A stretch of DNA of 64,000 bases from an uncultured Psychroserpens sp. (lineage in GTDB: Bacteria > Bacteroidota > Bacteroidia > Flavobacteriales > Flavobacteriaceae), in NCBI GenBank assembly GCA_947488655.1, contig CANKZZ010000002.1, positions 186,001 to 250,000 on the forward strand, in the 5' to 3' direction. Each line of letters begins with the position of its first letter. Position 1 is the stretch's first letter. A program made the position numbers and the translations under genes. Positions 1-9,100 of the stretch are shown piece after piece. Under the pieces are notes generated by a model. It ran no database searches. It was not told the origin of the DNA and saw only the letters and a program-made list of their open reading frames with translations.

Positions 1-1
1 T

Positions 2-1393
2 CTCGATACAGATATTAAAAGCAAACAGTTTACTAATGTTTTTACAGGTAATGAGGTATTGTCAAATACAAGACCCTATGCAATGTGTTATGGAGGACAT
101 CAATTTGGTAATTGGGCAGGACAATTGGGAGATGGTAGAGCTATAAATTTGTTTGAAATAGAGCATCATCATAAGCAATGGCAAGTCCAATTAAAAGGCG
201 CAGGAGAAACACCATATTCTAGAACTGCAGATGGCTTAGCAGTTTTACGCTCATCAATTAGAGAATATCTTTGTAGCGAAGCGATGCACCATTTGGGAGT
301 GCCAACAACACGAGCTTTATCTCTTGCTTTATCTGGCGATGAGGTTATGAGAGATATGTTGTATGACGGTAATCCAGCGTTAGAGAAAGGAGCAATTGTG
401 TCACGTGTGGCACCTTCTTTTTTGCGCTTCGGAAATTTTGAAATCTTCGCAGCTAGGCAAGATCATAAAACTCTAAAAACTTTAACAGATTATACCATAA
501 GGCACCATTTTTCGCATTTGGGAGAACCTTCAAAAGAAAACTATATTAAGTTTTTTGCAGAAGTCTCTAAGCGTACCCTTAAAATGATTATTCACTGGCA
601 ACGTGTAGGTTTTGTTCATGGTGTGATGAACACAGATAATATGTCTATATTAGGATTAACGATAGATTATGGACCATATGGATGGCTAGAGGGATTTGAT
701 TTTGGTTGGACACCAAACACGACCGATAATCAACACAAACGATATCGCTTCGGAAATCAGCCAAACATTGGTCTTTGGAATTTATACCAATTAGCCAATG
801 CACTTTACCCATTAATAGAAGAGACAGAACCTTTAGAAACCATCTTAGAAAATTATAAGATTAATTTTGAAAAAGAATCGCTAGACATGATGCGTTCTAA
901 ATTGGGTCTAAGCATGACTACAGATCAAGACAGTGAGTTGATTGAAAAGTTAGAACACGTGTTGTTGCTCACCGAAACAGATATGACCTTGTTTTTTAGA
1001 AATTTAAGTAAATTTAGAAAAGGTCATCCAGAACAAGGATTAGACATTATAAAAGATGCATTTTATACTCCTAATGAAGTCTCTGGTAAAATTGCACAAC
1101 AATGGAGAGAGTGGTTTAAAATCTACGATTTAAGGTTGGAGCAAGAGTCTTTAGAAAATGAAGCGAGACAAATAAAAATGAAAGCGTTTAACCCTAAATA
1201 TGTTCTTAGAAATTATATGGCTCAATTAGCAATAGATGATGCCAATAAAGGAGATTATAAATTAATTAATGAGTTGTTTCAGCTTTTAGAAAAACCATAT
1301 GATGAACAACCTCACAACGAAAAATGGTTTGCTAAACGTCCAGATTGGGCAAGACATAAAGTAGGATGCTCAATGTTATCATGCAGTTCTTAA
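2..1393 (+). CDS. selO: Protein adenylyltransferase SelO (YdiU/UPF0061), 5' end outside window
   Basis: SelO is a pseudokinase-fold enzyme that transfers AMP from ATP to hydroxyl side chains of proteins and is linked to redox homeostasis. The frame is open from base 2, and the segment before the TTG at 59 already reads like SelO (FTGNE), so the true start lies upstream. Family motifs are clear: YGGHQFGNWAGQLGDGRA, the Lys segment QLKGAGETPYSR, the Glu-bearing helix SSIREYLCSEAM, the catalytic-loop Asn in MNTDNMS and the metal-binding Asp in DYGPYG. The C-terminus ends CSMLSCSS, where many eukaryotic homologues carry selenocysteine; here it is an ordinary Cys codon. It is followed closely by redox genes on the same strand. 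The identification is secure; only the N-terminus is missing. Confidence 0.95.
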   Translation, partial: LDTDIKSKQFTNVFTGNEVLSNTRPYAMCYGGHQFGNWAGQLGDGRAINLFEIEHHHKQWQVQLKGAGETPYSRTADGLAVLRSSIREYLCSEAMHHLGVPTTRALSLALSGDEVMRDMLYDGNPALEKGAIVSRVAPSFLRFGNFEIFAARQDHKTLKTLTDYTIRHHFSHLGEPSKENYIKFFAEVSKRTLKMIIHWQRVGFVHGVMNTDNMSILGLTIDYGPYGWLEGFDFGWTPNTTDNQHKRYRFGNQPNIGLWNLYQLANALYPLIEETEPLETILENYKINFEKESLDMMRSKLGLSMTTDQDSELIEKLEHVLLLTETDMTLFFRNLSKFRKGHPEQGLDIIKDAFYTPNEVSGKIAQQWREWFKIYDLRLEQESLENEARQIKMKAFNPKYVLRNYMAQLAIDDANKGDYKLINELFQLLEKPYDEQPHNEKWFAKRPDWARHKVGCSMLSCSS

Positions 1394-1413
1394 ATATTTA
1401 AAAAAATAAAATT

Positions 1414-2139
1414 ATGGATTTTTCAAAACTTAAAGTGCTATATATTAATTGTACATTAAAGAAATCACCAGCTGTTAGCCATACAGAAACACTAATGAAA
1501 GTGTCTCAAAATATCTTAAAAAAAGAAAACGTTGCCTTTGAAACTGTTAGACTTATAGATACTGATGTAGCTGTTGGAGTTTATCCAGACATGACAGAGC
1601 ATGGTTGGGATAAAGACGAGTGGCCAGCTATTTATGAAAAAGTTATGGAGGCAGATATTCTTATTGTGGGTACGCCAATTTGGTTAGGTGAGAAATCATC
1701 AGAGGCACAAAAACTAATAGAACGCCTTTATGCAATGAGTAGCAAGACCAATGATAAAGGTCAATATATTTACTATGGTAAAGTTGGCGGTTGTATGGTT
1801 ACAGGTAATGAAGATGGAGTAAAACATTGTGCTATGGGAATTTTATATGCCTTACAGCATGTAGGTTACTCGGTACCTCCTCAAGCCGATTGTGGATGGA
1901 TTGGAGAAGTAGGTCCAGGACCAAGTTATGGCGATACCGAATGGAAAGGAGAGACCATTAATCCACCAGTTGGTTTTAACTCAGGTTTTACTAATAGAAA
2001 CACAACTTTTATGACTTATAATCTTTTACAGCTTGCAAAACTATTAAAAGATAATAAAGGCTATGATAAATATGGCAACTCCAGAGAGGCTTGGGACAAT
2101 GGTACACATTGGTCTTTTGAAAACCCAGAGTATAGATAA
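1414..2139 (+). CDS. Flavodoxin-fold NAD(P)H-dependent FMN oxidoreductase
   Basis: A 241-residue cytoplasmic protein of the flavodoxin-like NADPH-dependent FMN reductase family. The first strand and loop (VLYINCTLKKSPAVSHTETL) have the usual phosphate-binding position for FMN. The second segment ADILIVGTPIWLGEKSS is the typical flavin-stacking TPIW loop, and a later GGCMVTGNEDG segment fits the third flavin loop. It starts 20 nt after selO and precedes msrA, so it probably belongs to the same redox transcription unit. The substrate cannot be told from sequence; quinones, flavin itself or electrophiles are all used by relatives. Confidence 0.8.
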   Translation: MDFSKLKVLYINCTLKKSPAVSHTETLMKVSQNILKKENVAFETVRLIDTDVAVGVYPDMTEHGWDKDEWPAIYEKVMEADILIVGTPIWLGEKSSEAQKLIERLYAMSSKTNDKGQYIYYGKVGGCMVTGNEDGVKHCAMGILYALQHVGYSVPPQADCGWIGEVGPGPSYGDTEWKGETINPPVGFNSGFTNRNTTFMTYNLLQLAKLLKDNKGYDKYGNSREAWDNGTHWSFENPEYR

Positions 2140-2189
2140 AAAATAACAGTAAAGCTTGGGTTGTATCAATATCGTGAGCTCGTATTATA

Positions 2190-2717
2190 ATGCATAAATT
2201 AGAGAAAATAGGTTTAGGAGGTGGTTGTCATTGGTGTACAGAAGCAGTATTTCAATCTATTAAAGGGGTGGTATCTGTAGAGCAAGGTTACTTGGCATCA
2301 AATAATGAGAATTCAAGTTTTTCTGAAGGGGTTTGTGTTAATTTTAATCCCGAAACAGTTAACCTCCAATTACTAATAGAAGTACATTTAGCCACTCATA
2401 AAAGTACAGTAAATCATTCTATGCGTGATAAATATCGATCTGCTATATATACATTTTCAGAGGAACAAAAAACATATGCCAAGCAGATTTTAGCATCATT
2501 AAATGAACAGTACCAAGATAAATTAGTGACAAACGTATTAGATTTTAGAGCATTTTCTGCATCGAGAGAAGCTATTGCAAATTATTATTATAATAATCCT
2601 GGCAAACCTTTTTGTGAGACTTTTATCAATCCAAAATTAAAATTGCTTTTAAAGAATTACAGCACTTTTATAGACCACGAGAAACTTAATCATTTAAAAG
2701 TTAAGTCTCTGTTATAA
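2190..2717 (+). CDS. MsrA-like peptide-methionine (S)-S-oxide reductase, divergent
   Basis: A 175-residue MsrA-family protein. The start is the ATG leading into the catalytic loop [15 protein letters not shown]. The nucleophile Cys13 and a Cys at 16 are present, but the normal GCFW is GCHW, so the Phe that helps form the methyl pocket is His. The family segments TGHAE and GDxGxQYRS are also altered ([10 protein letters not shown] and MRDKYRS). Classical MsrA reduces the S epimer of methionine sulfoxide with thioredoxin; whether this one does is uncertain. Its position between a flavoprotein and an OsmC fusion supports a thiol or sulfoxide redox role. It may be a specialised paralogue instead of the housekeeping enzyme. 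Confidence 0.75.
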   Translation: MHKLEKIGLGGGCHWCTEAVFQSIKGVVSVEQGYLASNNENSSFSEGVCVNFNPETVNLQLLIEVHLATHKSTVNHSMRDKYRSAIYTFSEEQKTYAKQILASLNEQYQDKLVTNVLDFRAFSASREAIANYYYNNPGKPFCETFINPKLKLLLKNYSTFIDHEKLNHLKVKSLL

Positions 2718-2725
2718 TAACGATT

Positions 2726-3943
2726 ATGAATAGTAAGAAATTAAAAATAGAAAATAAAAAAGGCATTAAACTACAAGCCTATTTAGAGCTGCCAGCAAAC
2801 CAAAAACCTAATAACTACGCCATCTTTGCACATTGTTTTACATGTAGTAGTTCTTTAAATGCAGTAAGAAATATAAGTAGAGCACTTACTAATCACGGTT
2901 TTGGTATTGTACGTTTTGATTTTACAGGATTAGGAAGAAGTGAAGGGGAATTTGCAGATAGTCATTTTTCGGCAAATGTAGACGATCTTATAGCGGTGAA
3001 CGATTTTTTAAAAAATCAATACCAAGCGCCATCATTGTTAGTTGGGCATTCTCTTGGAGGAGCTGCAGTTTTAGTAGCAGCTTCTAAATTAGAGAATATA
3101 AAGGCAGTTGCTACAATTGGAGCGCCTTCTACAGTAAGTCATGTTAAACATTTATTTTCTCATGGTATAGATGATATTAAAAATAAAGGACAAGTAGAAG
3201 TTAATATTGGTGGAAGGCCTTTTAAAATTGATGAAGCATTTGTATCTAATTTTGATAAAACCGATTTACCAGAAATCGTAAAAACCTTAAGAAAACCATT
3301 ATTAATTTTGCACTCTCCAATAGATACTATTGTTGGTGTTAAAAATGCCGAAGAGCTGTATCATAAAGCACATCATCCTAAGAGTTTTGTGAGCTTAGAT
3401 AATGCAGATCATTTATTATCTAATGCTCAAGATAGTTTATATGTGGGAGATATTATAGGTAGTTGGGTAAAGCGTTATTTTCCGCAGCAAGAAAATACTA
3501 TGCTAGATACCGCAGGAGAGCAATTGGTGGCACATTTAAATTTAAAAGAAGATAATTTTACAACAACTATTCAAACTGCAAAACATAGTTTTATAGCAGA
3601 TGAACCAGAAACAGTAGGAGGCGATGATTTTGGTCCATCACCATACGATTTTTTAAGTGCAGGTTTAGCAGCTTGCACAGTTATGACGCTTAAATTATAT
3701 GCAGAACGTAAAAAATGGGATTTACAAGAGGTTTATGCGCACATTACATATTCAAAAAAGCATAGCGAAGATTTGATGTTAGACTTAGAAAAACCAACTC
3801 GAATAGACCATTTATCAAAGAAATTAACTTTTGTTGGAGATTTAGATGAGAAGCAAAAACAACGATTAAAAGAGATAGCTTCAAAATGTCCTGTGCACAA
3901 GACGCTACAAAGTGAAATTGTTATAGATACAGAAATTATTTAG
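2726..3943 (+). CDS. Bifunctional alpha/beta hydrolase - OsmC family protein
   Basis: A fusion of two domains in 405 residues. Residues about 1-255 are an alpha/beta hydrolase with nucleophile elbow GHSLGG, a late acid in HSPIDTIVG and a His in NADHLL. Residues about 265-405 are an OsmC/Ohr domain with both reactive cysteines, one in [19 protein letters not shown] and one in SKCPVHKTL. OsmC domains reduce organic hydroperoxides through this Cys pair. The fusion recurs in Bacteroidota. The hydrolase may release a peroxidised acyl group that the OsmC half then reduces; that coupling is inference. It starts 8 nt after the MsrA-like gene, so co-transcription is likely. Confidence 0.9.
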   Translation: MNSKKLKIENKKGIKLQAYLELPANQKPNNYAIFAHCFTCSSSLNAVRNISRALTNHGFGIVRFDFTGLGRSEGEFADSHFSANVDDLIAVNDFLKNQYQAPSLLVGHSLGGAAVLVAASKLENIKAVATIGAPSTVSHVKHLFSHGIDDIKNKGQVEVNIGGRPFKIDEAFVSNFDKTDLPEIVKTLRKPLLILHSPIDTIVGVKNAEELYHKAHHPKSFVSLDNADHLLSNAQDSLYVGDIIGSWVKRYFPQQENTMLDTAGEQLVAHLNLKEDNFTTTIQTAKHSFIADEPETVGGDDFGPSPYDFLSAGLAACTVMTLKLYAERKKWDLQEVYAHITYSKKHSEDLMLDLEKPTRIDHLSKKLTFVGDLDEKQKQRLKEIASKCPVHKTLQSEIVIDTEII

Positions 3944-3952
3944 TAATAAGTT

Positions 3953-5098
3953 ATGACGTTAAAAGAGTTATATCTCAACACAAGACATAGATTTGTATCA
4001 ATTTGCAAATCGTTAAAAACAGAAGACTACTCTGTACAACCAGAAATATTTGTTTCGCCTCCAAAATGGCATTTAGCGCACAGTACTTGGTTTTTTGAGC
4101 AATTTGTTCTTTCTCAATTTAAAGACAATTATAAAGTTTTTGATGAGGATTTTGCCTATTTATTTAATAGCTATTACAACAATGCTGGTAAACGAGTACT
4201 TAGGCCAAATAGAGGTTTAATGACACGACCAACTGTTGACGAGGTTTACCAATATAGAACTTATGTAGACCAACAAATGGTAGAGTTTTTAGATCAAAAC
4301 CCATCTAATAAAGCAGAAGAAATAATTGAGCTAGGGATCCAGCATGAGCAGCAACATCAAGAGTTATTTTATTACGATATTAAATACATTTTAGGTAATC
4401 AACCAACGTTTCCAACTATAGATAACGAGATTTATTTAGCTGAAATTGAACAACCTGCAAAATGGTTAAAAATTAACGAAGGTATTTATGAAATTGGACA
4501 TGATAATGAGTCCTTTTGTTATGATAACGAATTAGGAAAACACAAGGTTTATCTACAAAATTTTGACATTTCAGATCAACTGATTACCAACGCAGAATAC
4601 ATTGATTTTATTGAAAATGGAGGCTATGAAAATTTTAATCTTTGGCATGCCGATGGTTGGGATTTTATTCAAAAAAACAATATCAAAGCTCCAGAGTACT
4701 GGCATAAGGTTGATGGCAAATGGCACCAGTATACACTACAAGGATTTTTACCCGTAAATTTAAAAAAACCAGTAAGCCATATAAGTTTGTACGAAGCTTT
4801 CGCTTATGCAGAGTTTAGGCAAATGCGTTTGCCCACAGAGTTTGAGTGGGAAATCGCCTCTAAACAAATTAATTATGGTGCGCTTTGGGAGTGGACCAAT
4901 AGTGCTTATTTACCTTACCCAAATTTCTCAAAAGCTCCAGGTGCATTAGGAGAGTATAATGGTAAATTTATGATTAATCAAATGGTGCTAAGAGGTGCCT
5001 CTGTGGTTACAGCAGATAATCATAGTAGAGCAACGTATCGCAATTTTTTTCATCCAGAAATGAGATGGCAATTTTCAGGAATTAGATTAGTAAAATAA
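3953..5098 (+). CDS. egtB: Ergothioneine biosynthesis protein EgtB (sulfoxide synthase)
   Basis: A 381-residue iron enzyme that oxidatively joins hercynine (trimethylhistidine) to a thiol, making a sulfoxide intermediate of ergothioneine. The N-terminal DinB-like half carries the three-His iron site, with His near 40/43 in KWHLAHSTWFF and H131/H135 in HEQQHQE. The C-terminal half is a formylglycine-generating-enzyme/sulfatase-modifying fold, with MRLPTEFEWEIAS and a final FSGIRLVK typical of the family. It stands 9 nt after the OsmC fusion and directly before egtD. Family members differ in using cysteine or gamma-glutamylcysteine. OvoA-like 5-histidylcysteine synthases are the main alternative, but adjacency to egtD favours ergothioneine. 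Confidence 0.88.
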   Translation: MTLKELYLNTRHRFVSICKSLKTEDYSVQPEIFVSPPKWHLAHSTWFFEQFVLSQFKDNYKVFDEDFAYLFNSYYNNAGKRVLRPNRGLMTRPTVDEVYQYRTYVDQQMVEFLDQNPSNKAEEIIELGIQHEQQHQELFYYDIKYILGNQPTFPTIDNEIYLAEIEQPAKWLKINEGIYEIGHDNESFCYDNELGKHKVYLQNFDISDQLITNAEYIDFIENGGYENFNLWHADGWDFIQKNNIKAPEYWHKVDGKWHQYTLQGFLPVNLKKPVSHISLYEAFAYAEFRQMRLPTEFEWEIASKQINYGALWEWTNSAYLPYPNFSKAPGALGEYNGKFMINQMVLRGASVVTADNHSRATYRNFFHPEMRWQFSGIRLVK

Positions 5099-5100
5099 GT

Positions 5101-6045
5101 ATGAATAACACATTTGCAAATGACATTTTAAAAGGACTAACCGCTAAAAAGAAGCACCTGTCTTCAAAATATTTTTATGATGATAATGGGAGTCGCATAT
5201 TTCAAGAAATTATGCAAATGCCAGAATATTATCTTACCGATTCTGAGTTTGAAATACTATCGCTACAGTCTAAACAAATAGTTGAGGCATTAGAGTTTAA
5301 GCAACCATTTAATATTATAGAGTTGGGTGCAGGAGATGGATTTAAAACATTTAAATTACTAGAATATCTTGTAAATGCTGAGATTGAATTTAACTATGTG
5401 CCTATTGATATTTCTCAAGAAGCTATAACAATACTAAGTAATAAGTTAAAAGAACGTTTGCCAAAATTATCTATTCAGCCTAAAGTGGGCGATTATTTTG
5501 AAGTGCTTAACGAAGAGTCTAAAAATGAAATACCTAGTTTATTATTGTTTTTAGGTAGTAATATTGGTAACTATCTCAAAGATGAAGCTATTAATTTGTT
5601 AAAGCTCTTTAATCAAAACATGAATGTTAATGATAAATTGTTAATAGGTATTGATTTAAAGAAAAACCCACTAACTATACATAATGCCTATTTTGATAAA
5701 GAAGGCGTAACAAAACGGTTTAATTTAAATTTATTAATACGCATTAATAGAGAGCTTAACGCAGATTTTAAAATCGATGATTTTGACTTTTATTGTCATT
5801 ATAATCCGGTAAATGGAGAGGTTAAAAGCTACATAGTAAGTTTAAAAACTCAAACGGTTGAAATTAAAAAGCTAGACGTCACTATTGAGTTCGATCAAAA
5901 TGAACTCATTTGGACTGAGCTGTCTAAAAAGTATGATCTTAACGAGATTGAAGCTTTAGCTGGCGAGGCAAATTTCAGTATAAATAATAATTTTTTAGAT
6001 TGTAAACATTATTTTACAGATAGTCTCTGGGTAAAAAAGGCGTAA
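5101..6045 (+). CDS. egtD: L-histidine N-alpha-methyltransferase EgtD
   Basis: A SAM-dependent enzyme that trimethylates histidine to hercynine, the first ergothioneine step. At 314 residues it is the usual length. It has the EgtD N-terminus (LTAKKKHLSSKYFYDDNGS), the substrate-side motif PEYYLTDSE, SAM motif I ELGAGDGFKT and the downstream LGSNIGNYL. It begins 2 nt after the egtB stop, so the two are surely co-transcribed. No egtA, egtC or egtE is seen nearby, so the thiol donor may be free cysteine and the C-S lyase must be encoded elsewhere. Confidence 0.92.
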   Translation: MNNTFANDILKGLTAKKKHLSSKYFYDDNGSRIFQEIMQMPEYYLTDSEFEILSLQSKQIVEALEFKQPFNIIELGAGDGFKTFKLLEYLVNAEIEFNYVPIDISQEAITILSNKLKERLPKLSIQPKVGDYFEVLNEESKNEIPSLLLFLGSNIGNYLKDEAINLLKLFNQNMNVNDKLLIGIDLKKNPLTIHNAYFDKEGVTKRFNLNLLIRINRELNADFKIDDFDFYCHYNPVNGEVKSYIVSLKTQTVEIKKLDVTIEFDQNELIWTELSKKYDLNEIEALAGEANFSINNNFLDCKHYFTDSLWVKKA

Positions 6046-6120
6046 ACATCAAGATATTTAGGGATAGAGATAAATTAAATGGTGCTTTTTGCCTTATTTT
6101 TACAAATCAAATTATATGTA

Positions 6121-9100
6121 ATGGCAAACTTTTATAAGTGTTTTTCTATAGTAATAATAACTTTTCTTTTTAGCGCTTGTGCAACTCATAAAGCCCAATA
6201 TAAAGAGGAAGAATCTAAGCAAGCAGAGCGCCCAAATAAGGACATTGATAAAACTTTTTATCTCATTGGAGATGCAGGTAAATCTCCAAAAGGAGGCATG
6301 TCTAATGCCCTAACAGCTTTTAATAACCATATTTCAAATAAAGATACCAAAGGAGATTATGCGATTTTTTTAGGAGATAATATATATCCTGATGGTTTAC
6401 CTAGAGAAGGTCAGGCAGGAAGATCTCAAGCTGAGAATGCATTAAACGGACAAATAAAATCTGTTAAAGATTTTAAAGGAGAGGTCTTATTTATACCAGG
6501 TAATCATGATTGGTACGCAGGTGGACTTGAAGGACTAAAACGACAAGAAAAATATATTGAAGATGCACTTGGTAAAAATACTTTTCAGCCAGAAAATGGT
6601 TGTCCGTTAGAGAGCATAGATGTTAGTGAGTCAATCCAGTTAATAGCGATTGATACACAATGGTATTTGGAGAATTGGAATAAAAATCCAACTATAAATG
6701 ATGAGTGCGAAATAAAAACTAGAGATCGTTTCTTTGAGGAAATTGAGGGAGAGATTAAGAAAGCTCAAAATAAAACTATTGTATTTGCAATGCATCATCC
6801 TATGTACACAAATGGTGTTCATGGCGGTTTTTATGCAGCTAAAAAACACTTATATCCTACACAAAGTAATTTTCCAGTGCCTGTTTTTGCGTCATTAATT
6901 GCACAAATAAGAACTCAGGGTGGAGTGTCTATACAAGATAGATATAACGAACGATATAATAAATTGATGAGTCGTTTAGAGACCTTAGCTTTTGAGTCTG
7001 AAAACTTAGTTTTTGTATCAGGTCATGAGCACTCACTTCAATACATAGAAAATGATAGAATAAAGCAAATAGTATCTGGCTCTGGTGCAAAAGAATCTGC
7101 AGCTCAGTTAAGTGACAACGGACTTTTTTCATACGGACGACAAGGCTTTGCAGAACTAACCATATATAAAGATGGCAGTAGTTGGGTAACAATTTATGGA
7201 GTAGATAATGGACAGCCAAAACGGGTATTTGCTCAACAGGTTTATGAGCCAACAAAAGATTATGATGTGTCTCATTTGCCAGATGAGTTTCCTCAAGAAA
7301 TTCAAGCATCGGTTTACACTAAAGAAGAAACCGATGTTACAGGTTTTTTTAAATCGGTTTGGGGTGATCACTACAGAGATATTTATAGTACAAAGATCAC
7401 AGCTAAAGTGGCAACTTTAGATACGTTATATGGCGGATTAGAAATTGTTAGAGCAGGTGGAGGACATCAAACAAAATCTCTAAGATTAAAAACTAAAGAT
7501 GGTAGGGAGTTAAATATGAGAGCCCTGCGAAAGAGTGCAACTCAATATTTACAAACTGTATTGTTTAAAGACACCTATATACAAGACGAGTTCGAAAAAA
7601 CTGCAATAGAAGGTTTAATTCAAGATTTTTATACTGCTGCGCATCCTTATGCATTTACAGTGGTTCCTGAGTTATCAGATGCAGCAAAAATTTATCATAC
7701 CAATCCACAAATTTATTACATACCTAAGCACAAATTTTTAGGCAAGTATAATAATGATTATGGTGGAGAACTATATATGATTGAGGAGCGTCCCGAAGAG
7801 AATTACACTGGAGAGCGTAATTTTGGTTATGCAAATGATATTGAGAGCACGCACGACATTATTGAAAAGGTGAGAGAAGATGAAAAATATAAAATTGATG
7901 AAAATGCATATGTAAGAGCTCGCTTATTTGATATGCTTATTGGAGATTGGGATAGACACCAAGACCAATGGCGTTGGGCTCAATTTGATCAAGAAAATGG
8001 AGATAAACTCTACAGGCCCATTCCTAGAGATAGAGATCAGGTCTTTTCTAATTTTGATGGTGCGTTATTAGATGTCATGCGTATAATCTCTGGGTCAACC
8101 AAACAATTACAAGTGTATGATGAAAAACTAGAAGACATCGAGTGGATGAACGCAGCTGGTGTAAAACTAGATAGAGTAATGGTACAACAATCTACAAAAG
8201 AGAAATGGTTGGAACATGCACAATTTTTACAAGAAAATATCACAGATGAAGTTATAGAAAAAGCTTTCTCAAATGTACCTAAGGAGGCACAAGACGAAAC
8301 CTTAAAAGAGATTAAGCAAAAATTAAAAGGTCGACGTTCTAACCTTTTAGATATTGCTGCTAGATACTATAATTTTTTAAATGAATTAGTAATTCTAACA
8401 GGTACAGATAAAGACGATTATATAGAGGTAATTAGAATTGGTGATAATGAAACCCAAGTTAAAATCTCTCGAATTAAAGATGGAGAAAAAGGAGAAGTAA
8501 TTGTTGATAAGGTGTTTAATAAAGACGTTACCAAAGAATTATGGATTTATGGTTTAGATGATAAGGATGTTTTTGAAGTATCTGGTAAGGCTAGTAACTT
8601 AATTTTTACCAGATTAATTGGTGGTCAAGAAAATGACACTTACATTATTAAATCTGGTCGTAGAGTAAAAATTTATGATCATGAAAGTAAACCTAATACA
8701 ATAGTAGAAAATAAAAGCGCTACGATACGTTTTACAGATGTGTACAAGCTAAATTTATTTGATTTTAATAAACACATAGTTAAAACAAGTACAATTACAC
8801 CAGCAGTAGGTTTTAATCCAGATGATGGTGTCTCATTAGGCTTGCAGTATGTGAGAACTAAAAATGGTTTTCAACGTAATCCATTTTCTCAACAACACCG
8901 TTTTAAAGGTGGATATTATTTTGCGACAAATGGTTTCTCAATAGGTTATGATGGCGAGTTTGCTAATATTATGAACGATTGGAATTTACACATAGGTGGT
9001 CGCTTTACTTCAGAGAATTTTACCAATAACTTTTTTGGCTACGGAAATGAGACTGTTAATAATGATGACGAACTAGATTTAGATTATAATCGTGTTAAGA

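Noticed and set aside
427-755. Octamer copies in selO explained only by the RFGN protein motif
   Set aside because: Two copies do encode R-F-G-N, but the other 26 are in different frames or between genes, so protein conservation does not account for the motif.
6079-6120. Upstream ATG for the barrel fusion
   Set aside because: It would add 14 hydrophobic residues before a perfect lipoprotein signal starting at 6121.
7156-7420. Overlapping reading frames on both strands inside the barrel fusion gene
   Set aside because: They have no start context, signal or family resemblance and lie within conserved phosphoesterase sequence; typical shadows of a long gene.
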